Shown: piece by piece, positions 26,825 to 36,272 of the stretch | How positions within the stretch are numbered: position 1 is the stretch's first letter | Layout of the letters: each line of letters opens with the position of its first letter | Assembly (NCBI GenBank): GCA_902556905.1 | Contig: CACDYK010000011.1 | Location: 1-47,810 of the forward strand | DNA length: 47,810 nt | Source of the DNA: an uncultured Pelagibacteraceae bacterium | Lineage (GTDB): Bacteria; Pseudomonadota; Alphaproteobacteria; Pelagibacterales; Pelagibacteraceae | Direction: 5' to 3' | Translations under genes and position numbers: made by a program | The notes under the pieces: model-generated | What the model was told of the DNA's origin: nothing | The model's input: only the letters and a program-made list of their open reading frames with translations | Databases searched by the model: none

Positions 26825-27310
26825 ATGAAATTATCAAGATTTTTAAAAACAATATTTATGACTGACTTTGTTGGAGGTTTAGTCATTGCAATTAAAGAAG
26901 TATTTAAATCAAAGAAAACTATCAATTATCCGTTTGAAAAAGGAAAAATAAGCCCGCGTTTTAGAGGTGAACATGCGCTTAGAAGATACCCAAACGGTGA
27001 AGAAAGATGTATTGCATGTAAACTATGTGAAGCTGTTTGTCCAGCACAAGCAATTACAATTGAGTCTGCTGAAAGAGCTGACGGAAGCAGAAAAACAACT
27101 AGATATGATATAGATATGATGAAGTGCATTTATTGTGGCCTATGTGAGGAGTCTTGTCCGGTTGATGCGATTGTTCAAGGACCAAATTTTGAATTTTCTA
27201 CAGAAACAAGGGAAGAGCTATATTATACAAAAGATAAGCTTCTAGATAATGGTGATAGATGGGAGAATGTTTTAGCTGCAAATATTAAAGCAGACAACCC
27301 ACACAGATAA
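26825..27310 (+). CDS. nuoI: NADH-quinone oxidoreductase subunit I
   Basis: 161 aa ferredoxin-like subunit. Two 4Fe-4S motifs bind clusters N6a and N6b: Cys62, 65, 68, 72 ([11 protein letters not shown]) and Cys101, 104, 107, 111 ([11 protein letters not shown]). The amphipathic N-terminus ahead of [17 protein letters not shown] is typical. It passes electrons from NuoG to NuoB. Confidence 0.97.
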   Translation: MKLSRFLKTIFMTDFVGGLVIAIKEVFKSKKTINYPFEKGKISPRFRGEHALRRYPNGEERCIACKLCEAVCPAQAITIESAERADGSRKTTRYDIDMMKCIYCGLCEESCPVDAIVQGPNFEFSTETREELYYTKDKLLDNGDRWENVLAANIKADNPHR

Positions 27311-27314
27311 ATCA

Positions 27315-27947
27315 ATGATAGCACATTCCATTTTTTTTTATACATTTTCAATCATAGCCGTAATCTCAGCAATTATGGTTACAGTTTCTAAAAATACTGT
27401 CCATTCAGTTTTTTTTTTAATTTTAGATTTCATAAGTATATCTTGTCTTTTTATAATGATAGGTGCTGAATTTTTGGGAATGATAATGTTAATTGTTTAT
27501 GTTGGAGCGGTAGCAGTTTTATTTTTATTTGTTGTTATGATGTTAAATGTAGCTCAACAAAAAAACCAGTGGTTTGCATCTGAAGCAAGCTCAAAACATA
27601 TACCTGTAGGTTTAATAATCAGTACAATTATTTTTTTTGAGCTGATTATTGTTATAGGTGGGTGGAAATATAAACCTGATCTTTTTGATATAAATAATAC
27701 AACTAATAACTTTAGTGTTAGTAACACTCATTCACTTGGTCAAGTATTATACACAGACTATATTCATGTATTTCAACTAAGTGGTATGATTTTATTAGTT
27801 GCTATGATTGGTGCGATTGTTCTCACTTTTAGAAAAAGAGAGGGTGTTAAAAAACAAAGTTATTTAAAACAAATATCTAGAGAAAGATCTGAAGGAGTTG
27901 AAGTATTAGAAGTTGAAACCAATAAAGGAGTTAAAATTGATGACTGA
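27315..27947 (+). CDS. nuoJ: NADH-quinone oxidoreductase subunit J
   Basis: 210 aa with five membrane helices. The conserved helix 3 region [25 protein letters not shown] (about 52-76), with its pi-bulge glycine/tyrosine, is clear. The C-terminal 40 residues are a charged cytoplasmic tail. It overlaps nuoK by 8 bases. Confidence 0.95.
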   Translation: MIAHSIFFYTFSIIAVISAIMVTVSKNTVHSVFFLILDFISISCLFIMIGAEFLGMIMLIVYVGAVAVLFLFVVMMLNVAQQKNQWFASEASSKHIPVGLIISTIIFFELIIVIGGWKYKPDLFDINNTTNNFSVSNTHSLGQVLYTDYIHVFQLSGMILLVAMIGAIVLTFRKREGVKKQSYLKQISRERSEGVEVLEVETNKGVKIDD

Positions 27948-28251
27948 AATTGGTTTAGGACACTATCTAACACTAGGGGCTGTCATTTTTTCAATAGGTA
28001 TTATTGGAATTTTTCTAAATAGAAAAAATATTATTGTAATATTAATGAGTATAGAATTAATATTACTTGCCGTTAATATAAACCTAGTTGCATTTTCAAT
28101 TTTTCTTGGAGATCTAACGGGTCAAGTCTTTACTTTATTCATTTTAACAGTTGCAGCAGCAGAGGCAGCTATAGGCTTAGCAATTATAGTTGTTTATTAT
28201 CGAAATTCGGGAACTATTCGAGTTGAAGAAATAGATCAATTGAAAGGGTAA
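27940..28251 (+). CDS. nuoK: NADH-quinone oxidoreductase subunit K
   Basis: 103 aa with three helices, the family's usual size. The conserved [18 protein letters not shown] segment and [15 protein letters not shown] carry the membrane glutamates of the proton path. I start at the ATG at 27940 ([10 protein letters not shown]), which fits the family N-terminus and overlaps the nuoJ end by 8 bases; the frame extends 27 bases further upstream inside nuoJ to another ATG at 27913, which would add nine hydrophilic residues that the family lacks. Confidence 0.95.
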   Translation: MTEIGLGHYLTLGAVIFSIGIIGIFLNRKNIIVILMSIELILLAVNINLVAFSIFLGDLTGQVFTLFILTVAAAEAAIGLAIIVVYYRNSGTIRVEEIDQLKG

Positions 28252-28253
28252 TT

Positions 28254-30167
28254 ATGGAAATTTCAATTTTATTTCTTCCACTTATAGCTTCAATAATTTC
28301 AGGTTTTTTTGGAAAATATATTGGTGACAGAAATTCCGAAATTGTGACTAGTGCTCTTGTGTCAATTTCAGCACTTTTGTCTGTATTTGTATTGTATCAA
28401 GTAATTGTTAATCAATATGAAGAAAATATCGTCATAGCGACTTGGATTAATTCTGGCTCATTGGATGTAAATTGGTCAATGTTAATTGACCCTTTATCAG
28501 CTGTGATGTTAGTTGTTGTTACATCTGTTTCGTCTTTAGTACACATTTATTCAATTGGCTACATGTCTCACGATCCACATAAGCCAAGATTCATGGCATA
28601 TCTCTCTTTATTTACATTTGCAATGTTGATGTTGGTTACTTCTGACAATTTTATTCAATTATTTTTTGGTTGGGAAGGAGTTGGTTTATGTTCATATTTT
28701 TTAATTGGTTTTTGGTTTAAAAAAGAAAGTGCTAACGCTGCAGCAATTAAAGCGTTTGTTGTAAATAGAGTGGGTGACTTTGGTTTTGCTCTAGGAATAT
28801 TTTTAATTTTTTATTTATTTGGAACTGTTAACTACTCAGAAGTTTTTCAACAAATTCCTACTGTAGTGGATAAAAATTTATCTTTTCTAGGCTTTGAGGT
28901 TAAAGCAATAGATTTAATTTGTTTGTTATTATTCATAGGTGCTATGGGTAAATCAGCTCAAATTTTACTACATACTTGGTTGCCAGATGCAATGGAAGGA
29001 CCTACTCCTGTATCAGCATTAATTCATGCTGCAACAATGGTAACAGCAGGAGTATTCTTAGTTGTCAGATGCTCACCAATCTATGAGTATTCACCTTTAA
29101 TATTAAACTTAATTACTGTTGTAGGCATGACCACAGCTTTTTTTGCAGCAACTGTAGCCTTAGTTCAAACGGATATTAAAAAGATTATCGCATACTCAAC
29201 TTGTAGCCAACTAGGTTATATGTTTTTTGCAGCTGGTGTAGGTGCATATAATGTTGCCATGTTTCATTTGTTCACTCATGCATTTTTTAAAGCACTACTT
29301 TTTTTAGGCTCAGGATCAGTAATTCATGCATTTAAAGATGAACAAGATATTAATAATATGGGAGGTGTTTGGAAAAAATTACCTTACACGTATGTATTAA
29401 TGATTATAGGAACTCTTGCTTTAACTGGTTTTCCATTTTTATCAGGCTTTTACTCTAAGGATGCAATTATAGAATTTGCGTATTTAAAAGGAAATACTAC
29501 TGGTTACTACGCGGCCGGAATTGGAATATTTACTGCTTTTTTAACTTCAATTTATTCTTGGAGATTAATTTTTAAAACTTTCCATGGTGAATATAATAAT
29601 AAAGAAGTTAAAATTGAAGAAACCCACGAGTCACCAATAGTAATGTTAATACCTCTAATGATATTATCAATAGGTGCAATATTTGCTGGCTTTCTATTTA
29701 AAGATTTGTTTGTAGGTCATGTAGGTGACAATCATTTTTGGGCTGAATCCATTAAATTTTTAGTTCCACTAAGTACCGAACATCCACCAAATTGGTTTTT
29801 ACTATTAACTCCATGTTTAGTGCTATTATCTATTCCAATTGCATATTATCTATTTGTCAAAAACAAAGAATTACCAAATCAAATAGCGAATATGAACAAG
29901 CCTTTATACAATTTTTTAATTAATAAGTGGTATTTTGACCAACTTTATGAAGTAATTTTTATTAAACCTTCAAAAAAAATAGGCTTATTTCTGTGGAAAT
30001 TTTGTGATGGTAAACTAATTGATGGTTTTGGTCCTGATGGAATTTCATCATTAATTAAAAAATGCTCAATTAAGGCTAATAAATTTCAAAGTGGCTTCAT
30101 TTATCAATATGCTTTTGTAATGCTATTAGGGTTTTCTGCTTTATTAACCTTTTTAATTATTAAATAA
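28254..30167 (+). CDS. nuoL: NADH-quinone oxidoreductase subunit L
   Basis: 637 aa antiporter-like subunit with about 15-16 helices and the C-terminal lateral helix region. Signatures: SSLVHIYSIGYMSHDPHKPRFMAYLSLF, FFGWEGVGLCSYFLIGFW with the key Glu, and LLHTWLPDAMEGPTPVSALIHAATMV with the conserved Lys nearby (MGKSAQ). It is the distal proton pump. Its stop overlaps nuoM by one base (TAATG). Confidence 0.97.
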   Translation: MEISILFLPLIASIISGFFGKYIGDRNSEIVTSALVSISALLSVFVLYQVIVNQYEENIVIATWINSGSLDVNWSMLIDPLSAVMLVVVTSVSSLVHIYSIGYMSHDPHKPRFMAYLSLFTFAMLMLVTSDNFIQLFFGWEGVGLCSYFLIGFWFKKESANAAAIKAFVVNRVGDFGFALGIFLIFYLFGTVNYSEVFQQIPTVVDKNLSFLGFEVKAIDLICLLLFIGAMGKSAQILLHTWLPDAMEGPTPVSALIHAATMVTAGVFLVVRCSPIYEYSPLILNLITVVGMTTAFFAATVALVQTDIKKIIAYSTCSQLGYMFFAAGVGAYNVAMFHLFTHAFFKALLFLGSGSVIHAFKDEQDINNMGGVWKKLPYTYVLMIIGTLALTGFPFLSGFYSKDAIIEFAYLKGNTTGYYAAGIGIFTAFLTSIYSWRLIFKTFHGEYNNKEVKIEETHESPIVMLIPLMILSIGAIFAGFLFKDLFVGHVGDNHFWAESIKFLVPLSTEHPPNWFLLLTPCLVLLSIPIAYYLFVKNKELPNQIANMNKPLYNFLINKWYFDQLYEVIFIKPSKKIGLFLWKFCDGKLIDGFGPDGISSLIKKCSIKANKFQSGFIYQYAFVMLLGFSALLTFLIIK

Positions 30168-31648
30168 TGAATTTTCCAATTCTATCTTCATTAATTTTAT
30201 TACCAGTTATTGGTGCTTTATTTTTATTTTTTACCAAAGATAAAGAAGGAAATAATTTAACAGCCAAATATGTTTCTTTATTCACAACAATAGTGAATTT
30301 TTTAATTTCAATTTATTTATGGATTTCTTTTGAGCAATCTACTTCAAGCTTTCAATTTATTGAAGATAGAGAATGGATTAATGGTTTTATAAACTACAAA
30401 GTAGGGGTAGATGGAATTTCAATTTTATTTATAATCTTAACTACATTTATAACTCCACTTTGCATTATCTCTGTAAATAATACCATAAAAGTTAGATTAA
30501 GAGATTTTCTAATAGCAATATTAATCATGGAAAGTTTTATGATAGGAGTGTTTTGTGCACTTGATTTGGTTGTGTTTTATTTATTTTTTGAAGCTGGTTT
30601 AATTCCCATGTTTTTAATTATTGGTATTTGGGGTGGCCCTAAGAGAGTTTATTCAGCATTCAAATTCTTTTTATACACTCTATTAGGATCAGTTTTAATG
30701 CTAGTAGCTATTATCTCTATATATTGGATTTCAGGTACAACAGATGTGATGAAACTTTATGAACTTGGAATAGACGCAAAATATCAAAATCTTTTATGGC
30801 TTGCTTTTTTTAGTTCATTTGCAGTTAAAACACCTATGTGGCCTGTACATACTTGGTTACCTGATGCTCATGTCGAAGCACCTACTGCTGGATCCGTATT
30901 ACTTGCTGCAATATTACTTAAAATGGCTGGTTATGGTTTTATAAGATTTTCTTTAGGACTTTTTCCAATTGCATCAGAAATATTTACACCTTTAATTTAT
31001 ACCTTAAGTGTAATTGCAATAGTATTTACATCGTTGATTGCTTTAATGCAGGAAGATATGAAAAAATTAATTGCCTATTCTTCTGTTGCTCACATGGGGT
31101 TTGTAACTTTAGGTATATTTACAATCCAACAACAAGGTATTGAAGGTAGTATAATACAAATGATCAGTCACGGCTTAGTATCAGCTGCATTATTTCTATG
31201 CGTCGGCGTTGTTTATGATCGTATGCACTCAAGACTGATTAGTTCATATGGTGGAATTGTGACTATCATTCCAAAATACTCAGTTTTATTCATGTTATTC
31301 ACTTTAGCTGCTCTTGGTTTGCCTGGAACTAGCGGCTTTATAGGGGAGTTTTTGATTTTAATGGGTGCTTTCAAAGATAATTTTTTAGTAGCAGTTATAG
31401 CAAGCTTAGGAGTAATTCTAGGAGCTGCATATATGCTTTGGTTATATAAAAGAGTAGTTTTTGGGAAATTAATTAATACAGATTTAACAAAAATGGTTGA
31501 TTTAAATAAATCTGAATATTTTATTTTAACTTGTTTGGCTGTACCAACTTTATTCTTTGGTTTTTATCCAGATCCATTAATTAATACAATTGAAGTTTCT
31601 GTTAATGATTTAATAAATACGTATAACTCCAATCTTATAAAAAAATAA
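30167..31648 (+). CDS. nuoM: NADH-quinone oxidoreductase subunit M
   Basis: 493 aa antiporter-like subunit with 14 helices. FYLFFEAGLIPMFLIIGIWGG contains the helix 5 Glu, and VKTPMWPVHTWLPDAHVEAPTAGSVLLAAILLKM contains the helix 7/8 Lys and breaks. It is the central proton pump module. It starts at the TAATG junction with nuoL and precedes nuoN by 1 base. Confidence 0.97.
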   Translation: MNFPILSSLILLPVIGALFLFFTKDKEGNNLTAKYVSLFTTIVNFLISIYLWISFEQSTSSFQFIEDREWINGFINYKVGVDGISILFIILTTFITPLCIISVNNTIKVRLRDFLIAILIMESFMIGVFCALDLVVFYLFFEAGLIPMFLIIGIWGGPKRVYSAFKFFLYTLLGSVLMLVAIISIYWISGTTDVMKLYELGIDAKYQNLLWLAFFSSFAVKTPMWPVHTWLPDAHVEAPTAGSVLLAAILLKMAGYGFIRFSLGLFPIASEIFTPLIYTLSVIAIVFTSLIALMQEDMKKLIAYSSVAHMGFVTLGIFTIQQQGIEGSIIQMISHGLVSAALFLCVGVVYDRMHSRLISSYGGIVTIIPKYSVLFMLFTLAALGLPGTSGFIGEFLILMGAFKDNFLVAVIASLGVILGAAYMLWLYKRVVFGKLINTDLTKMVDLNKSEYFILTCLAVPTLFFGFYPDPLINTIEVSVNDLINTYNSNLIKK

Positions 31649-31649
31649 A

Positions 31650-33068
31650 ATGGAAAATCTTAATTTAGTATTATCTGAAATTTTTATTTCACTATCAATT
31701 ATGTTTTTATTAGTTTTAGGTGTTTTTAAAAAAGATAGTTCAAAATTAATTTTTAATATTTCGTTATTGGTACTTTTAATTACAGCCACTATTACTTTAA
31801 ACGAAACATCTAATATTAATCGTGCAACTTTATTTAATAACAGTGTTGTAATCGACTACATGTCTTCACTAATGAAGATTATTACTCTTATTGGAGCTTT
31901 TTTAGTTTTAGTAATTTCATCTAATTATCTGAAAACATTTAAGATATTTAAGATTGAATATCCCATTTTAATCTTGAGTTCAGTTTTAGGTATGATGGTA
32001 ATGATTAGTTCAAATGATTTAATGGTATTTTACATTGGGTTAGAACTTCAATCTTTAGCGTTATATGTTTTAGCAACTTTTAATAGAGATCAATTAAAAT
32101 CATCTGAAGCAGGCTTGAAATATTTTGTTTTAAGCGCCTTATCATCAGGATTACTTTTATATGGATGTTCATTAATTTATGGATTTTCAGGTTCAACCAA
32201 CTTTGATGTAATTTCAAATCAGCTTAATTCAACAAATTATGTATTAACTTTTGGAATTGTATTTATTTTAGTTGGACTAGCATTTAAAATTTCTGCTGTA
32301 CCATTTCATATGTGGGCGCCCGATGTTTATGAAGGGTCACCAACATCTGTTACATTATTTTTTACAATGGTACCAAAGATCGCTGCATTAACTGTATTTA
32401 TAAGATTTTTATACGTGCCTTTTTTAAATTTAATTGATCAATGGCAAATGATTATAATTTTCTTATCAATCGCCTCTATGCTATTTGGAGCGATTGCAGC
32501 TATAGGTCAAACAAATATTAAAAGACTTATCGCTTATAGTTCGATTGGTCATATTGGTTATACACTGGCTGGATTGGCCACAGGGTCTAATGAGGGAGTT
32601 CAAAGTTCAATAGTGTATATAACTATTTATGTAATTATGAATTTGGCATTTTTTTCATGTTTATTAATGCTGAAAAGAAATAATCAATATTACGAAGATA
32701 TCGATGATTTATCAGGTTTGTCAAAAAATCATCCACTATTATCTTTATCATTGTTAGTTATATTGTTCTCGTTAGCTGGAATACCTCCTCTTGCTGGTTT
32801 TTTTGCAAAATTCTATATTTTCACAGCAGTACTTGAGCAATCAATGTACTTTTTAGCAATCGTTGGATTACTGTCCACAGTTATCGCAGCTTTCTACTAT
32901 TTGAGAATTATTAAAATAATTTATTTTGATAAGGAAAAAGAAAAATATGATGGCGATCACAGTTTGTGGTTAAAATTCTCACTTTCATTTTCTACAATAT
33001 TAATTCTTTTATACTTCATTTTTCCTAGTCAATTAATTGAAGTTGTATCAAGAATTAATATTATTTAA
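31650..33068 (+). CDS. nuoN: NADH-quinone oxidoreductase subunit N
   Basis: 472 aa antiporter-like subunit. The helix 5 Glu lies in FYIGLELQSLALYVLATF, the helix 7 Lys in VGLAFKISAVPFHMWAPDVYEGSPTSVTLF, and a second loop Lys in GQTNIKRLIAYSSIGHIGY. It is the proximal proton pump and completes the complex I operon. Its stop overlaps the biotin ligase start (TAATG), so birA is part of the same transcript. Confidence 0.97.
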   Translation: MENLNLVLSEIFISLSIMFLLVLGVFKKDSSKLIFNISLLVLLITATITLNETSNINRATLFNNSVVIDYMSSLMKIITLIGAFLVLVISSNYLKTFKIFKIEYPILILSSVLGMMVMISSNDLMVFYIGLELQSLALYVLATFNRDQLKSSEAGLKYFVLSALSSGLLLYGCSLIYGFSGSTNFDVISNQLNSTNYVLTFGIVFILVGLAFKISAVPFHMWAPDVYEGSPTSVTLFFTMVPKIAALTVFIRFLYVPFLNLIDQWQMIIIFLSIASMLFGAIAAIGQTNIKRLIAYSSIGHIGYTLAGLATGSNEGVQSSIVYITIYVIMNLAFFSCLLMLKRNNQYYEDIDDLSGLSKNHPLLSLSLLVILFSLAGIPPLAGFFAKFYIFTAVLEQSMYFLAIVGLLSTVIAAFYYLRIIKIIYFDKEKEKYDGDHSLWLKFSLSFSTILILLYFIFPSQLIEVVSRINII

Positions 33069-33619
33069 TGAAATTTAAACAATTTAAATTCAAAAAAGTT
33101 AAAAGCACAAACAGCACAGCAATAAGAATTATTAAAAGTTCAAATTCAAAATACGGAATGGTTATTTCTGACACTCAAACAATGGGTAGGGGTCAATATG
33201 GTAAAAAATGGATTTCTCATAAAGGTAATTTATTTGTAAGTTTTTTTTATGAACTAAAAAATATCAAATTATCTTTACCAAGATTAACGATAATTAACTG
33301 TTTATTAATTAAAAAATTATTAAAAAATTATTATAAAAAGAATATTATATTTAAAAAACCTAATGATTTATTAATCCAAAAAAAAAAGATAAGTGGAATA
33401 TTGCAAGAAATAGTTACTATATTTGGTGATAAATTCTTGATTGTTGGTATAGGTATAAATATTAAGAAAAGTCCCAAAATTAGAAATTACCCAACAACAA
33501 GTTTGGATGAATTGACCAGTAAATCTATCAGCAAACGACACGTAGCGAATAAGTTAAAATTAATTTTTGAAAGAAATTTACTAAAAATGTATAAATCAAA
33601 TAAAAAAATTAATAAATAA
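33068..33619 (+). CDS. birA: Short biotin--[acetyl-CoA-carboxylase] ligase
   Basis: 183 aa. The catalytic core is visible: TMGRGQYGKKWIS (38-50, biotinyl-AMP loop), KKPNDLL (96-102, KWPND in most homologues, Trp replaced by Lys), the catalytic Lys107 in KISGILQE, and VGIGINI (127-132). It attaches biotin to the carboxyl carrier protein. There is no N-terminal helix-turn-helix, so it cannot be a BirA-type repressor, and the C-terminal SH3-like domain of about 45 residues seems to be missing or reduced to a short basic helix. Such a minimal core is shorter than usual monofunctional ligases of about 240-260 aa. Start overlaps nuoN by one base. Confidence 0.85.
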   Translation: MKFKQFKFKKVKSTNSTAIRIIKSSNSKYGMVISDTQTMGRGQYGKKWISHKGNLFVSFFYELKNIKLSLPRLTIINCLLIKKLLKNYYKKNIIFKKPNDLLIQKKKISGILQEIVTIFGDKFLIVGIGINIKKSPKIRNYPTTSLDELTSKSISKRHVANKLKLIFERNLLKMYKSNKKINK

Positions 33620-33622
33620 TCA

Positions 33623-34369
33623 ATGTATATACTTGGAGATATAGGCAATACTGAAACTAAAATATTTTTAGTTTCAACTAATAATAAGATTATTAAAAAA
33701 TTAAGTCTTTCAACTACAGATATAAATTATACTAGACTAAATAAATTATTTATTAATTTTATTACTGATTATAAAAAAGTAAAAAAAATACTATTTTGTA
33801 GTGTTGTGCCTAAATCATTTAGTATAATTAAAAAATTTTTATCAAAAAAAACAAAACTTAAATGTTATGAAGTAAAAGAATTAAATTTAAAATCTTTAAT
33901 ACAAATTAAAGCAAACTATAAACAAGTTGGTTCTGATAGATTGACGAATGCGATTAGCTTAGTAAATAATAATAATAATTTTATTATACTAGATTTTGGT
34001 ACAGCTACTACTTTTGACGTTTTGGTAAAGAATGTTTATTCAGGCGGTATTATTGCTCCTGGTGTAAGACTTTCTCTAAATACACTTTCAGATAAAGCGA
34101 CTCTTATACCTAAAATAGATTTGAAACAGATTAAGAATGTAATAGGTAATAATACAATCTCTGCTGTTAGATCAGGTTTTTTTTGGGGATATGCAGGATT
34201 AATTGACAATATTATTAATTTAATTAAGAAAGAGACTAGAAAATCTTTTAAAGTAATAATTACAGGAGGGTTTTCTGATTTATTTAAAAAATCAATTAAA
34301 ACGAAAGTTAATCACAACAAGAACATTACAGTTGACGGCCTAATTAAGATTTCAAAATTAATTAAATAG
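33623..34369 (+). CDS. coaX: Type III pantothenate kinase
   Basis: 248 aa. ASKHA-fold signatures: phosphate loop GDIGNTETK (5-13), pantothenate site VGSDRLTNA (102-110) with catalytic Asp105, LDFGTATTFDV (123-133) with the second Asp124, and GGIIAPGVRLSLNTLSDKAT. It phosphorylates pantothenate, the first step of CoA synthesis. birA and coaX neighbour each other in many bacteria. Start is 3 bases after birA and the stop is 1 base before rnj. Confidence 0.93.
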   Translation: MYILGDIGNTETKIFLVSTNNKIIKKLSLSTTDINYTRLNKLFINFITDYKKVKKILFCSVVPKSFSIIKKFLSKKTKLKCYEVKELNLKSLIQIKANYKQVGSDRLTNAISLVNNNNNFIILDFGTATTFDVLVKNVYSGGIIAPGVRLSLNTLSDKATLIPKIDLKQIKNVIGNNTISAVRSGFFWGYAGLIDNIINLIKKETRKSFKVIITGGFSDLFKKSIKTKVNHNKNITVDGLIKISKLIK

Positions 34370-34370
34370 C

Positions 34371-36026
34371 ATGAAAGATGAATTATTATTTTGTCCACTA
34401 GGTGGATCTGGCGAAATTGGCATGAACATGAATTTGTTTGCTTATGGTAAGCCAGGTGAAAAGAAATGGATTATGATTGATATTGGTGTTACCTTTGCTG
34501 ATGATACCCTTCCAGGTATTGATTTAATTTATCCTGATCCTGGATTTATTGTTGATAAAAAAGATGATCTACTAGGAATAGTTTTAACTCATGCTCACGA
34601 AGATCATATTGGGGCTATAGCACATCTGTGGCCAAAACTAGAATGTAAGATATTTGCTACACCATTTACTGCTGTTCTAATTAAAGAAAAATTTAAAGAA
34701 AAACACATTGATATAACTAGCCATCTAAAGATAGTTCAATTAAATGGAACAATAGATTTAAATCCATTTAAAATTGAATACATAACATTAACTCACTCTA
34801 TTTTAGAGCCAAATGGTTTAAGAATCGAAACACCTGCTGGTGTAATTTTGCATACTGGAGATTGGAAAATTGATCCAGAACCTTTGATTGGAGAAAATAT
34901 TAATTCAAATAGATTAAAAGAAATAGGAAACGACGGTGTCTTAGCGATGATTTGTGACTCAACAAATGTATTTAGTTTAGGTAAAGCAGGCTCAGAATTA
35001 GATGTTAGAAAAAGTATGCTTAATATCATGAGTAGTTTAAAAAAAAGAATTATTATTGCTTCTTTTGCCTCAAATGTAGCTAGATTAGAAACTGCTTTTT
35101 ATTGTGCTGAAAAAACTGGTCGACAAATCTCTCTAGTTGGAAGATCAATGCATAGAATTTTTAAAGCTGCAAGACAATGTGGTTATTTAAAAAATGTTAT
35201 TGAACCGATTGATCCTCGTGAGGCAAAAAATATTGCAAGAGAAAAGATAGTTTATCTTTGCACAGGTAGTCAAGGAGAGCCTATGGCAGCACTAATGAGA
35301 ATAGCTAAATATACTCATCCAGATGTTTTTATAGAAAAAGATGATACTGTTATATTTTCATCTAAAATTATTCCAGGTAATGAAAAAAAATTATACAATT
35401 TACAAAATCAATTAGTTAAAGATGGTATTGAAGTAATTTCTGAAGAAAATGAATTTGTTCACGTTTCAGGACATCCAAATAGAGATGATCTAAAAGAAAT
35501 GTATGAATGGGTAAAACCGAAGTGTGTCATCCCTGTTCATGGAGAACACAGACATATGATTGAGCATATAAAATTTGCTAAAGAAATGAATGTACCAAAC
35601 CCTGTCCAAGTAGAAAACGGTGATATTGTTAAGTTATATCCAGGCAAACCTGAGGTATATGATAAAGCACCAAGTGGTAGGCTTTATATAGATGGAAATG
35701 TTAGTGTAGTAGAAGATGCTCAATCGATTAAAGATAGAAAAAATTTAAGTGCCAATGGATATATTGAGGCTACTATATTAATTACTGCAAAAGGCAACAT
35801 TCATAAAAGACCAGTTTTAACTTTTAGAGGTATTCCTGTTAAGGATACTGAAGAGTTTGTTTATGGACTAGAGGATGCAATTGAAGAGATTACAAGAACT
35901 TTTAGATTGGAAAGTAAACAACAAGAACATAATTTAATAGATGCTCTTAAGATAGCGTGTAGAAAATTTTCAAAAGAAAAAACTGGAAAAAAACCTTTCA
36001 CAAATATTAACTTAGTAAGAATTTAA
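34371..36026 (+). CDS. rnj: Ribonuclease J
   Basis: 551 aa metallo-beta-lactamase/beta-CASP RNase. Zinc ligands lie in THAHEDHIGAI (His74, His76, Asp78, His79) and later HTGDWKIDPEP; the beta-CASP region includes CTGSQGEPMAAL; the C-terminal active-site part is HVSGHPNRDDLKEMYEWVKPKCVIPVHGEHRHM. It performs mRNA and rRNA 5' processing and decay, alongside RNase E in Alphaproteobacteria. It is joined to DUF1467 by a TAATG overlap and follows coaX by 1 base. Confidence 0.95.
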   Translation: MKDELLFCPLGGSGEIGMNMNLFAYGKPGEKKWIMIDIGVTFADDTLPGIDLIYPDPGFIVDKKDDLLGIVLTHAHEDHIGAIAHLWPKLECKIFATPFTAVLIKEKFKEKHIDITSHLKIVQLNGTIDLNPFKIEYITLTHSILEPNGLRIETPAGVILHTGDWKIDPEPLIGENINSNRLKEIGNDGVLAMICDSTNVFSLGKAGSELDVRKSMLNIMSSLKKRIIIASFASNVARLETAFYCAEKTGRQISLVGRSMHRIFKAARQCGYLKNVIEPIDPREAKNIAREKIVYLCTGSQGEPMAALMRIAKYTHPDVFIEKDDTVIFSSKIIPGNEKKLYNLQNQLVKDGIEVISEENEFVHVSGHPNRDDLKEMYEWVKPKCVIPVHGEHRHMIEHIKFAKEMNVPNPVQVENGDIVKLYPGKPEVYDKAPSGRLYIDGNVSVVEDAQSIKDRKNLSANGYIEATILITAKGNIHKRPVLTFRGIPVKDTEEFVYGLEDAIEEITRTFRLESKQQEHNLIDALKIACRKFSKEKTGKKPFTNINLVRI

Positions 36027-36271
36027 TGAGCATCACAGGCTTAGCAATAATCTACATAATCATTTGGTGGATAGTTTTTTTTGCTATCTTGCCTATTGAT
36101 GTAAACAGAACAAAAACAGTTAAAATTGATGGCGAGGACCCTGGATCACCTGAAAACCCAAAAATGTTAAAAAAATTCCTTTATTGCACAGGAATAACCA
36201 CTGTTATTTTTATAATAATTTATCTATTAATAAAATTTGAATATTTAAATTTAAGAAATATTATTAACTAA
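36026..36271 (+). CDS. DUF1467 family small membrane protein
   Basis: 81 aa with two helices (about 5-25 and 53-72). The pattern IIWWIVFFAILPI, then the loop with DPGSPENP, matches the alphaproteobacterial DUF1467 family, which is commonly found between rnj and proS. Function is unknown. It starts at the TAATG overlap with rnj and precedes proS by 1 base. Confidence 0.85.
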   Translation: MSITGLAIIYIIIWWIVFFAILPIDVNRTKTVKIDGEDPGSPENPKMLKKFLYCTGITTVIFIIIYLLIKFEYLNLRNIIN

Positions 36272-36272
36272 G

